Shown here piece after piece: positions 18,351-26,391 of a stretch of 64,000 nt of DNA (position 1 is its first letter; each line of letters starts with the position of its first letter). A program made the translations under genes and the position numbers. Under the pieces are notes generated by a model. It ran no database searches. It was given only the letters and a program-made list of their open reading frames with translations, and was not told the origin of the DNA. Source of the DNA: Thiohalocapsa sp. PB-PSB1 (lineage in GTDB: Bacteria; Pseudomonadota; Gammaproteobacteria; Chromatiales; Chromatiaceae); the NCBI GenBank assembly GCA_016745215.1, contig CP050890.1, forward strand, positions 868,001-932,000. The letters run 5' to 3'.

Positions 18351-19262
18351 ATGCCCGAACAAACCGCTGATAAGCGATCGTTACGTCGATCCCTGAACTA
18401 TCTTAACTGGCTCTACAACCCATTCCAGACCCTGGATGTGCCTGCCATCTACGATATGCTATCCACTAGCTCGCCGACTGAGCATGCGCTCTATCTAAAC
18501 CTGGGCTATTGGCCGGAAGCCACCGACCTCGATCAAGCGAGCGTGGCGCTCGCGACCTTGGTCGGCGAGCAGGCAGACATGCAGCCCGGTGACCAGGTGC
18601 TCGATTGCGGCTTCGGTTTTGCCGACCAGGATATCCTATGGGCGCAAACACTCAAGCCAGAGCGCATTATTGGGCTAAATATCACCCGCTCCCAGGTCAA
18701 TGTGGCGCGTCGCCGAGTAGCCGAACTGGGCCTCGACCAGCAGATTGACCTGCGCTATGGCTCCGCCACCGACATGCCCTTGGCAAACGAGTCAGTGGAT
18801 AAGGTGGTCGCGATGGAATGTGCCTTTCACTTTAACACTCGGGAGCAGTTCTTTCGCGAGGCCTGGCGTGTGCTACGCCCCGGCGGTCGTCTGGTAACCG
18901 CCGACATCATCCCGATGCCAACCGTCAGCGGCCTGTCGGGAAGGCTCAAACAGCGCCTGTCTTGGGGGCTGGTTGCAGGCAAGTTTGCGGTCCCGTCCGA
19001 GAATGCGTATACCCGACCAACCTACCACGCCAAGCTTGCGATGGTCGGTTTTACAAGCATCCGCGTCGATTCGATTCGCGATCAGGTGTATGCTCCGCTG
19101 CACCAATTTTTGGCGCAACACCTGCCGATACTGCGGCGCCTGCATCCCTTGGTTCGGTTGCCGGCGCGCTTCACATTGTTATTCGATGCCGCCAGCGTCT
19201 ATGGCGGTCTAGATTATGTGTTGGCGACTGCGGTGAAGCCGAAAATTTCGTCATCTTCATAG
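18351..19262 (+). CDS. class I SAM-dependent methyltransferase
   Basis: 303 codons from ATG 18351, with GGAG six bases before it. Motif I is VLDCGFGFADQD (about residue 82), followed by IIGLNITRSQVNVARRR for the adenosine site, the ATDMPLANESVDKVVAMECAFHF post-region and LRPGGRLVTADI. The layout is close to small-molecule C/O-methyltransferases such as the tocopherol or sarcosine type. The N-terminal helix NWLYNPFQTLDVPAIYDML probably closes the substrate site. The substrate is unknown. Confidence 0.88.
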   Translation: MPEQTADKRSLRRSLNYLNWLYNPFQTLDVPAIYDMLSTSSPTEHALYLNLGYWPEATDLDQASVALATLVGEQADMQPGDQVLDCGFGFADQDILWAQTLKPERIIGLNITRSQVNVARRRVAELGLDQQIDLRYGSATDMPLANESVDKVVAMECAFHFNTREQFFREAWRVLRPGGRLVTADIIPMPTVSGLSGRLKQRLSWGLVAGKFAVPSENAYTRPTYHAKLAMVGFTSIRVDSIRDQVYAPLHQFLAQHLPILRRLHPLVRLPARFTLLFDAASVYGGLDYVLATAVKPKISSSS

Positions 19263-19291
19263 TGAAGCTCTTCGCCAATGCAGGTTCGCCC

Positions 19292-19549
19292 TAGGCTGTC
19301 GAAATGTCCTGAGTTTTGATGCCAAACCGATTCCGGGTCTTGGATTGCTTCATCGAACGCACTGGGGAAGCCTCATCGGTGTCGGGGTCGCTATCGGAAT
19401 CGGAATCGGAATCGAATCCGCTCATCGATCAAAGCAACCAGCTCGATACCAATCCCTAATTCCGACTTTGACACCGATCCCGACACCGACTAAGCATCCA
19501 TAAACCGGGAAGCGCTTGTTTGAGTGAGACTGCAGATTTCGACAGCCTA
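19292..19549 (-). mobile_element. MITE, complete copy in reverse orientation
   Basis: 258 bp. The ends are TAGGCTGTCGAAAT and ATTTCGACAGCCTA; the flanking GGTTCGCCC is duplicated at 19283-19291 and 19550-19558. The internal sequence is the reverse complement of the 15897 and 58257 copies. It lies 30 bases after the methyltransferase stop. Confidence 0.92.
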
Positions 19550-19594
19550 GGTTCGCCCCCCCCGAAAACGAGCAAAATTGTCTCTGGCACCCGC

Positions 19595-20011
19595 CTAATC
19601 TGTTTCCTGGTAACCGCAGACGACATCACGGTAGAATTGGCCGAAGCGCTGATCCTGAGAGATGACGTGGTTGAAAAACCAGTGACGAATAGACTGCCGA
19701 TCGACCGCGTTGAGCACGGCCACCTGGCTGCGTCTGATGCTGCGCTGCAGATCGACGAACTCTGCCATCTGCATGCTGTGCTCCCGGCAATGGGATTCCA
19801 CATCTGGATAGTCGATTTCTCGCAGAAAAGCTTCTTCGGCATGGAAATGCTGGCGCAAGTGATCAATCAGCGCGTCGAGTCGCTCGATCAATGGGTTGGT
19901 GGCGGCTTCGTCGAATAGGCAATTGATCAGTCGTACCATTTCGCGGTGTTCGTCATCGAGCAAATCGATCTTTAGTTGCCAGTCGTCACGCCAGATTAGA
20001 GGCTCGGACAT
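19595..20011 (-). CDS. bacteriohemerythrin
   Basis: 138 codons from ATG 20011, preceded by AGAGGAAATA. A four-helix bundle is marked by the di-iron ligands His in LLDDEHREMV, His and Glu in HFHAEEAFL, the two His of ESHCREHSMQ, and His plus Asp in RHWFFNHVISQD. Hemerythrins bind oxygen, and single-domain versions serve as oxygen carriers or sensors in microaerobic bacteria. The length is typical. No associated signalling domain is fused. Confidence 0.92.
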   Translation of the reverse strand: MSEPLIWRDDWQLKIDLLDDEHREMVRLINCLFDEAATNPLIERLDALIDHLRQHFHAEEAFLREIDYPDVESHCREHSMQMAEFVDLQRSIRRSQVAVLNAVDRQSIRHWFFNHVISQDQRFGQFYRDVVCGYQETD

Positions 20012-20260
20012 TATTTCCTCTAGTATTCGATGGTTTGGGTTCGCGTCCGGCCGATGCCGGAACAGCGATTCTCCTATAGATGAGCGTACGGTGCAGGAAA
20101 AGCCAGCAGCCGGCAAGCATCAGCGGGCAGACCATGAGCATACGCGAATTAGTCTTATTGCCCAGCAGAAAAACGCAGAGGCGTTGATCGATCCTGTTCC
20201 GATATTCGTTTGAATTCCCATCTCGATTTCGAAGTATATGCTGAAACTCCGGTGAGCCTA

Positions 20261-20740
20261 ATGCAGAATCCTGGTTTAATCGGGCTTTGGCTGGCGGTGG
20301 CGCTGCTGAGCGTCAGTGCGATCGGCGTGGTGGCATATAAGGCCTGGCCGTTGTTGGATTCGCCGATCGCCGAACGCGCGCCACTGAATCCGCACTGCGA
20401 TATCAGCCACAGCAGCTGCAGCGTCCATTTTTCCTCCGGCGGCTCTGTGCAGCTCGACATTCGCCCGCGCGCGATTACCGTGCTGCGTCCTTTGCAGATC
20501 CGGGTGCAATTGAAGTCCCTACCCAAAGCACGTCGCGTGCAAGTCGATTTTGCTGGCCTGGACATGGACATGGGTTACAACCGCGTGACCCTGTCCGCGG
20601 CGGATCAGGCTGGTAACTATGCCGGCAGCGGCATGTTGCCAATATGTGTTCGTAGTCGAATGGACTGGGAGGCGCGTGTTCTGATTGAACTGCCGGACGT
20701 CGTGCTGGCTGCACCGTTTCGGTTCGAGACCAGGCGCTAG
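20261..20740 (+). CDS. membrane-anchored protein, FixH/YtkA-like (tentative)
   Basis: 159 codons from ATG 20261; a TTG at 20210 would add 17. One transmembrane helix (about residues 6-26) is followed by a periplasmic beta-rich domain with HCDISHSSCSVHF, DMDMGYNR and MLPICVRSRMDW. The paired cysteines and Met/His-rich DMDMGYN recall copper-handling proteins of the FixH/YtkA type found beside cytochrome oxidase assembly genes. No such genes lie here. The family assignment is tentative. Confidence 0.55.
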   Translation: MQNPGLIGLWLAVALLSVSAIGVVAYKAWPLLDSPIAERAPLNPHCDISHSSCSVHFSSGGSVQLDIRPRAITVLRPLQIRVQLKSLPKARRVQVDFAGLDMDMGYNRVTLSAADQAGNYAGSGMLPICVRSRMDWEARVLIELPDVVLAAPFRFETRR

Positions 20741-20776
20741 TGCAGCGGCGCGGATGTCCCGCTGCCGTTTCTGCTG

Positions 20777-20870
20777 TTTGTCGTTGTCGTAATCGCTCAT
20801 CGTGGGTTATCGATGACGACAAAGACAACGACTGCAAACGGTCTCGCGACTGCCGCAGCAGAGCGCTAGT
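20777..20870 (+). repeat. 88-bp dispersed repeat, copy 2
   Basis: Runs from TTTGTCGTTGTCGTAATCGC to GCAGAGCGCTAGT. It matches copies at 1-82 and, inverted, at 56926-57013. It carries a small internal duplication (GACGACAAAGACAACGAC). It ends four bases before the ISAzo13-type element. Confidence 0.85.
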
Positions 20871-20874
20871 CCGA

Positions 20875-22256
20875 TAAGGAACGGAAATTAGATAACTTGT
20901 GCAGCTCATCAGAAGGGAGAAGGTATAGTATCATTTTAGCCTCTGCAACCAAGCCAAACTTCTGGAGACCTAAATGGAGCGTTATTCCCCCCAAGTAGAG
21001 GAATCGATGCGTCGTTTCTATATGGGCCTGAATGAGAAAGATCGCCGTCTGTATGCAGGCTTAGAAGCCTTGAAGTATGGTCGCGGTGGTCGCGTGTATA
21101 TTGCGGAGGTACTGGGTTGCAGCCGAAACACCGTAAGCAAAGGCGCGCGCGAGATGAGCGGTTTATCTGAGCGCGAGGTACACGAGCAGCTTCGCGGGGA
21201 CAAAGTCGGGACCAAGCCCCGGGTGCGCAAACCTGGTGGTGGTCGTCGCCCCTATGAGCAGACGTGGGGGCCGTCGTTGGACGAGAAGTTCCTGGCGGTT
21301 CTACGCCATCATACCGCGGGCGATCCGATGGATGAAAAGGTCCGCTGGACGAACCTCACCCTGGGTGAGATTGTCGCGGCATTGCGAGAAGATCATCAGA
21401 TCCAGATCAGCCAATGGGTCGTGCGCAAGCTGTTAAAAAAACATGGCTACCGTCGCCGCAAAGCGCAGAAGAAAACGACCATGAAGGACGAGATCAAACA
21501 CCGCGATGCCCAATTTGAGAAGATCACGCAACTCAAAGCCGCCGATCAGGCCGCGGGCAATCCGATCGTCAGCATGGATACCAAGAAGAAAGAAAATCTT
21601 GGCAATTTTTACCGTGACGGGCAGTTGTATACCTTAGAAGCCCTGCACACCTACGACCATGATTTCAACAGCTTTGCTGAAGGGGTCATCATTCCGCATA
21701 GCTTCTATGACATCAAGCATAATGTCGGCTACATCCAACTCGGGAATAGCCACGATACCAGTGAATTTGCCTGCGACAGTTTTCGGCATTGGTGGTATAA
21801 CCACGGTCGCCTACACTATCCCAGCGCTACCTCCATCCTGGTGCTGTGCGATGGGGGCGGGAGTAACAGTTTCCGTCACTACCTCTTTAAACAGGACTTG
21901 CAGAGCCTCGCCGATGAGCTTGGGATCGAAATTCGCATTGCGCATTATCCGCCCTACTGTTCTAAGTACAATCCCATCGAACACCGTCTCTTTCCCCATG
22001 TGACCCGTGCCTGCCAAGGCGTGATTTTCACCAGTACCGAGTTGGTCAAGGAACTCATGGAAAACACCCACACTTCAACGGGACTCAAGGCGTTCGTTCA
22101 TGTCATCGATAAGGTCTATGAAACGGGGCGAAAAGTGGCGGCAGATTTCAAGCAAAACATGCGCATCCTCTTTGATGCGTTTTTGCCAGCATGGAATTAT
22201 CGCGCCGTTCCTGCTGCTTCTCAGGAGTGCACAAGTTAATAAATTTCTATTCCTAA
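20875..22256 (+). mobile_element. ISAzo13-family insertion sequence, copy 1
   Basis: 1,382 bp. The left end TAAGGAACGGAAATTAGATA and the right end, read inward, TTAGGAATAGAAATTTATTA are imperfect inverted repeats that continue into AACTTGTGCA. A second copy with the same ends starts at 51822 and finishes at 55971. No target duplication is evident here. It lies between the 88-bp repeat and a fragment of group II intron reverse transcriptase. Confidence 0.88.
20974..22239 (+). CDS. ISAzo13-family transposase
   Basis: 421 codons. An N-terminal helix-turn-helix (LGCSRNTVSKGAREM) is followed by the DDE domain: first Asp in NPIVSMDTKKKEN, second in LVLCDGGGSN, and Glu in YCSKYNPIEHRLFPH. These are standard for the ISAzo13 (Rhodopirellula-type) family. 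The frame is intact and the length normal. It is nearly identical to 51921-53237, so the two copies spread recently. Confidence 0.93.
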   Translation: MERYSPQVEESMRRFYMGLNEKDRRLYAGLEALKYGRGGRVYIAEVLGCSRNTVSKGAREMSGLSEREVHEQLRGDKVGTKPRVRKPGGGRRPYEQTWGPSLDEKFLAVLRHHTAGDPMDEKVRWTNLTLGEIVAALREDHQIQISQWVVRKLLKKHGYRRRKAQKKTTMKDEIKHRDAQFEKITQLKAADQAAGNPIVSMDTKKKENLGNFYRDGQLYTLEALHTYDHDFNSFAEGVIIPHSFYDIKHNVGYIQLGNSHDTSEFACDSFRHWWYNHGRLHYPSATSILVLCDGGGSNSFRHYLFKQDLQSLADELGIEIRIAHYPPYCSKYNPIEHRLFPHVTRACQGVIFTSTELVKELMENTHTSTGLKAFVHVIDKVYETGRKVAADFKQNMRILFDAFLPAWNYRAVPAASQECTS

Positions 22257-22257
22257 G

Positions 22258-22430
22258 CAAGATCGAAGCCCATATTCGGCGACGCTTGTGGTCTCGCTTG
22301 GTGGACCAACAAAAGAACCAGCGCAATCTCTATCGCAAACTGATTAAGCGTGGCGTGCCACGCCGTCAGAGGCATCGGCTCGTACTCCCACCGTGCTGGC
22401 GCGATGGTTAGGCGATTGGCTTCGGCAAGA
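22258..22430 (+). pseudogene. group II intron reverse transcriptase, C-terminal scrap
   Basis: The sequence from AAGATCGAAGCCCATAT to CGTACTCCCACCGTG matches the 3' part of the reverse-transcriptase genes at 27424-27560 and 29106-29255. It is closest to the latter, sharing its CAGAGGCATCGGCTCG variant. It then jumps to the sequence that lies downstream of intron B (29480 on). It is a rearranged duplicate of that intron end, with the intron 3' domains deleted. Confidence 0.75.
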
Positions 22431-22437
22431 CTCGGTA

Positions 22438-22535
22438 CGACTGACCGTTAACTGGCTTGCCATCTGGCGCGAGCATACCATGGAAACGACTGACCGTTAA
22501 CTGGCTTGCCATCTGGCGCGAGCATACCATGGAAA
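22438..22535 (+). repeat. 49-bp perfect tandem duplication
   Basis: CGACTGACCGTTAACTGGCT and the 29 bases after it occur twice in direct succession (22438-22486, 22487-22535). A single copy lies at 29525-29573 after intron B, so the duplication happened in this copy. Confidence 0.9.
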
Positions 22536-22627
22536 CTGCCGGATGAATTAAGTAAATTTAGTAAACTGTCACCGTAATTCGGTTTATGGATGCTTAGTCG
22601 GGGAGAAATCAGGGAGAAATCAAGGAT

Positions 22628-22668
22628 AGACCACGTTTTCTCTTATTCTGGTTCAGAAAACGTGGTCT
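22628..22668. other. 14-bp inverted repeat followed by T-run
   Basis: AGACCACGTTTTCT and AGAAAACGTGGTCT form a perfect stem around a 13-base loop; GTCCCTATTTTTTC follows. It could work as a terminator on the plus strand. It lies directly before the C-terminal end of a tyrosine transposase and may also be that element's recognition hairpin. Confidence 0.55.
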
Positions 22669-22679
22669 GTCCCTATTTT

Positions 22680-22862
22680 TTCTTTGCTGCCCTGCTCGGT
22701 TCGCCGGAGGACGAAACGGCGTTCAAGAGCCTGCGCCAATCAGAAACAACGGGCAGACCATTGGGCAGCGAACAATGGATTGAGCAACTTGAGAAAGTGA
22801 CGGGCAGGGCACTCAAACCTCAAAAGCGCGGACCAAAGAAAAGCGAGCAAGAAGACAAATAA
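22680..22862 (+). pseudogene. REP-associated tyrosine transposase, C-terminal remnant
   Basis: The last 50 codons (LRQSETTGRPLGSEQWIEQ, then the Lys-rich end KRGPKKSEQ) match the C-terminus of RAYT-type transposases, where TGRPLGS is characteristic. The open frame reaches back to 22590, but the upstream part is fused from the 14-bp hairpin and repeat sequence. The HUH catalytic domain is absent. Confidence 0.6.
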
Positions 22863-22869
22863 GTGCATT

Positions 22870-22999
22870 TAGTAAACTGTCACCGTAATTCCGTAATTCC
22901 GTAATTCTCGTAATTCTGTCACCGTAATTCTAGTAAACTGTCACCGTAATTCCCGTAATTGCACCGTAATTGCATCTGTCACCGTAATTGCACCGTAAT
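22870..22999 (+). repeat. cluster of degenerate CACCGTAATT repeats
   Basis: CGTAATT occurs ten times in about 130 bases, often as TGTCACCGTAATTC or GCACCGTAATTG, with irregular spacing. The same TTTAGTAAACTGTCACCGTA motif occurs once at 22557-22580 and once at 29596-29617. The spacing is too irregular for CRISPR or iterons. Confidence 0.7.
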
Positions 23000-23034
23000 T
23001 GCCGGCCTCGGCTCGTCCAGCGCCAACAGCTGCC

Positions 23035-24045
23035 CTATGGCTCGAGGCCCGCTTGCCTGAGGCGCTCAAGCAGTCGCTCCTTCTCAGCCCGCTCGCGCTC
23101 CGCGAGATCCGCGGCTTGCCCGGCGCGCGTCTCGGCGGCCAGACGTTCGGTCCGCTCGCGCTCCGCGAGATCCGCGGCTTGTCCGGCGCGCGTCTCGGCG
23201 GCCAAACGCTCGGCGCGCTCTCGCTCCTTCTCAGCCCGCTCTCGCTCCTTCTCAGCCCGCTCTCGCTCCTTCTCAGCCCGCTCGTGCTCGATCCTGCGCT
23301 CGAGGTCTTGCAGATCCAGCAGCACCTCGTCTTCCACCGCCATCGCCTCGGCGACCTCGGGCTCGGCCATGGCCCGCTGCAGGCGCTGCAGGAAGGGGCG
23401 ATAGCGCGCCGGGACCTCCGATTCGTCGATCTCCAGAACGTGACGGTCCTCGGCGACGACCAGACGCTGGTCGAAGATCTGCAGGAGCTGCTCGATCTCG
23501 GTCTGGTGCTCGGTGCGCAGGTGCGGGATCTGGATCACGTAGCTGTCGTGGGTCAGGCTCTCGATGAAGGGCTCCTTCTTCGCGAGCCGCTCGCCGGTGG
23601 TGACGTCGGTGCTCTCGCGGCGCACCCGGATGACCGGCGCGCGCGTGTGATCCAGGGCGTGACCGAGGAAGTAGATGGTCAGGATCGGCAGCGCGATCCG
23701 CACCCGGTCTCCGCTAACGCCTGCGACCTCGTGCACATTCGCCGGATCGCGATACTGCTCGCCGAGATAGCGGCGAAAGCGCATGATGTCCGAGGCGAGC
23801 TTGGCCTTCTGGATCTCGATCAAAACCTGGCGCCGCTCCCCGGCGGCGTTCTTGATGGTGGCGGCGAAGTCGAGCCGGTAGATGGTGAGGAAGCGCGCGC
23901 CGATCTCGGTGGTGCGCTCCTGCGGCTTGAGCGCGACCTCGACGACCTCCTCGTCGAGGATGGTCGAGAGCAGCAGCCGGGCGAGCGGCTCGTCGTCCAT
24001 GAGGTACTTGAAGACCGTGTCGTAGATGGGGTTGGCGATGCGCAT
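23035..24045 (-). CDS. Rpn/PDDEXK_2-family nuclease with C-terminal repeats
   Basis: 336 codons. The N-terminal nuclease domain starts NPIYDTVFKYLMDDEPLA and has the PD-(D/E)XK core (LDFAATIKNAAGERRQVLIE then IQKAK). The Asp and the EIQK lysine are the catalytic residues. A helical middle follows. The tail (about residues 255-321) is a charged coiled coil built from four ERAEKER heptads and two 21-residue RLAAETRAGQAADLAE units, repeated in DNA as well. The family includes recombination-promoting nucleases linked to transposon spread. Repeat number may vary between strains. Confidence 0.88.
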   Translation of the reverse strand: MRIANPIYDTVFKYLMDDEPLARLLLSTILDEEVVEVALKPQERTTEIGARFLTIYRLDFAATIKNAAGERRQVLIEIQKAKLASDIMRFRRYLGEQYRDPANVHEVAGVSGDRVRIALPILTIYFLGHALDHTRAPVIRVRRESTDVTTGERLAKKEPFIESLTHDSYVIQIPHLRTEHQTEIEQLLQIFDQRLVVAEDRHVLEIDESEVPARYRPFLQRLQRAMAEPEVAEAMAVEDEVLLDLQDLERRIEHERAEKERERAEKERERAEKERERAERLAAETRAGQAADLAERERTERLAAETRAGQAADLAERERAEKERLLERLRQAGLEP

Positions 24046-24511
24046 GATGCCGCGGCGACGTGGTTGGCGGAAGCTGTCGTGAAGTATGCATCCAATTGGA
24101 GCAGCTTGCAGATCGACTGCCGTAGGCGGGACAGCTTAGCGCATCCCGCGTGTGACCGGCATGTTAGTCGGCTAGCTGGTGAAAGTCCAGCCATGGCCCT
24201 GGGAGCGGGGAACATGTAGGCGAAGGCAAGGGTACCCGAAGAAACTCCCGTGCGCACTTCAAGGAAGAGGAGAACGGCAAGGTGGCTGCCGTGCGGGAGC
24301 CAATGAGGGATCTGAAAGAAGCCGGAGTCCAAATTCGCCACCTAAGCGAAAGCGAACCTTTGCTGAGGCAGACAGGAGCGGGTGAGGTGCCGTGGACCAC
24401 CGAAGCCCAAAACGCTCCACGTAAAGCTCCTGTAGGTAGAGAAGGTAGGTGGGCGAAGAAATAGGCGATTGACTTACCCGGTGAATGGCCGCCGATCCTG
24501 GGTCGGTGTAA

Positions 24512-26071
24512 CCAACCCTTTCAAGGTGACTACTCACGCGGTGTCTTCCCCTTGAGCAATTTCGCTGTCGAAACCTGAGGGTGGTTGGACTATCGATTTC
24601 GCTTCGGCGGTGGTTTTTTCGGTCCCCGACGGCTCTTTTTGAACTTTGCCAGATTGACGTTGGAGGCCAATTGCAAGTACATCTGCGCGAATTCGGCGAG
24701 CGACATGGTTCGAAAGACGGTCCATTCCTGTTCCGGAATGGCAACCGTCATGCCGTCATAGGTTCGAGCGATATTCCCGGCTAAATAGTAGCCGGAAAGG
24801 TCGTTGGCGATGGTTTCTTCACCGTGTATCGTGCGTAACGCGGCTTTGACCACGGCCAATGCGTTGTAGGCGACCAGCGCAACGCAAAAACCGAACAGTG
24901 CGGCTTTCGGGTAGCCCAGCGTATTGATCTCGGAATGCAGATGCGCCTCGAGCTCTTGGAACATGGTTTCGATACGCCAGCGCTTGCGGTACATGTCGGC
25001 GACGAGCTTGGCATCGGCCGCCGATTTCGGCAGATTCGTCAGCAGCAAGCGTTCGGTTTCCCCGTCGCGCGTGGCCTGTTTCAGGCAGACTTTGATGCGA
25101 GGATAGCGCTGGACTTCGCCTTCGTCGTCGACGAGCTCGATGCGCTGCTCGTAGACCTTTCCGGACTCGGTACTGCCGATCTTTCGCCACGGACTCTGCA
25201 TGCTAAAGGCCAGTCCCTTATGTTCGCGACAAACGAAATAACCTTTCCGGTCGGCAATCCCGAGCAGAAAGCTGCGCACGCAGAAGTTGCGATCCATGAT
25301 CCAGACGTCATGTTCCCGCACCGTCGGCAACACATCTGCGAACAGCGAGCGCGCTTGGGCGTGACCGTCTTCGCAAGGAAACACATCCGTGGCCATCTCC
25401 AACAACGGATCGTAAACGACCAGCGATTTTCCCGGCAAGGCTCCGGCCTTGGTCTCTCTGAGCACCTCCAAGCGATGCTCCGTGGCCTCGATGCAGTTGC
25501 CGTCGAGGACTTTGATCCGATAGCCGGGCAGCCAAGGTGCGCACTGTCCGCCCATCTGTTCGACGATCGCGGCCTGTTCCCGCGCCGTGTCTCGAACCAA
25601 CGCCGCCGAGGTCGTACTTTCCAGGCCGTTGAGTTTGTTGTACACCGAGGTGATCGAAACCCCGATCGACTCGCCTTGCTCTTTGTAGGCGGCGTTTATG
25701 GATGGGTGGGTTTTGAAGACCACTGCGCTCATCAAATTGAAAATCGTTGAGAACAACAACTCCCGGGTATATTGATCCACCGCCGTGCGCGCAAACCAGG
25801 CATCGAGCTTGCTGGGGCTGAGTACCCGTTCCAATAGGGCCTGAACCATCACCGGCACGGGCCTTTGTTCCATGAACCGCTGGAAGATCTGGCTGAACAT
25901 CATGACCTCTACCCCAAGAATACGATAAATGGGGTCGATGATCTCGGTTCGGCGGGTCTATGTCCAGTCCGCTCCGTTTCTCCACTGAAATTCGATGCGT
26001 TACGATGCGGTCAACCGCCACGCATATTATCTGCTGATTGTGTGGATAATTTCTGACCTTGAAAGGGTTGG
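24512..26071 (-). mobile_element. IS4-family insertion sequence inside intron A
   Basis: 1,560 bp. The ends are CCAACCCTTTCAAGGT and ACCTTGAAAGGGTTGG, flanked by a 9-bp duplication TCGGTGTAA (24503-24511 and 26072-26080). It carries one transposase gene. Confidence 0.93.
24590..25903 (-). CDS. IS4-family transposase
   Basis: 437 codons, intact. The DDE residues are visible in VLDGNCIEATEHR (first Asp), VWIMDRNFCVRSF (second Asp) and the Y-(2)-R-(3)-E-(6)-K signature in YRKRWRIETMFQELEAHL. The basic C-terminus KKSRRGPKKPPPKRNR probably binds DNA ends. It is read against the host intron. The length is normal, so the element may still move. Confidence 0.93.
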   Translation of the reverse strand: MMFSQIFQRFMEQRPVPVMVQALLERVLSPSKLDAWFARTAVDQYTRELLFSTIFNLMSAVVFKTHPSINAAYKEQGESIGVSITSVYNKLNGLESTTSAALVRDTAREQAAIVEQMGGQCAPWLPGYRIKVLDGNCIEATEHRLEVLRETKAGALPGKSLVVYDPLLEMATDVFPCEDGHAQARSLFADVLPTVREHDVWIMDRNFCVRSFLLGIADRKGYFVCREHKGLAFSMQSPWRKIGSTESGKVYEQRIELVDDEGEVQRYPRIKVCLKQATRDGETERLLLTNLPKSAADAKLVADMYRKRWRIETMFQELEAHLHSEINTLGYPKAALFGFCVALVAYNALAVVKAALRTIHGEETIANDLSGYYLAGNIARTYDGMTVAIPEQEWTVFRTMSLAEFAQMYLQLASNVNLAKFKKSRRGPKKPPPKRNR

Positions 26072-26391
26072 TCGGTGTAACTACGACACTTTAAGCCCTA
26101 AACGGCGCGGAGACGTGACACGTTATGGGACGGGGGATAAGCAGATGAAGCCGTAGTAATCGTAAAGCCCGGTGCCTGTGATCCGGCGGTGACGTCGGTG
26201 AGGGTAAAACATCGGGTCAGTGGCAGGAAGGCCGGAGGTGAAGGGCGGAACACGTAAGCGGTTCTGGAGAAACATGAAAGACCGTGAGGTCGAGATCAGC
26301 CCGAAGAGGAGCCGTACGCTAGGCCGAGACGTAGACACCGGCCGAACAGCGGCCGCGCAGATCGAAGAAGACCTCGTGCAAAGAGAGTGAC

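Noticed and set aside
22870..22999. CRISPR array
   Set aside because: Units are short and degenerate, spacing is irregular, there are no unique spacers and no cas genes.
22999..24219. Long plus-strand open frame opposite the nuclease gene
   Set aside because: It is the complement of a real gene with clear PD-(D/E)XK motifs; the Leu/Ser/Arg repeats arise from the mirrored heptads.
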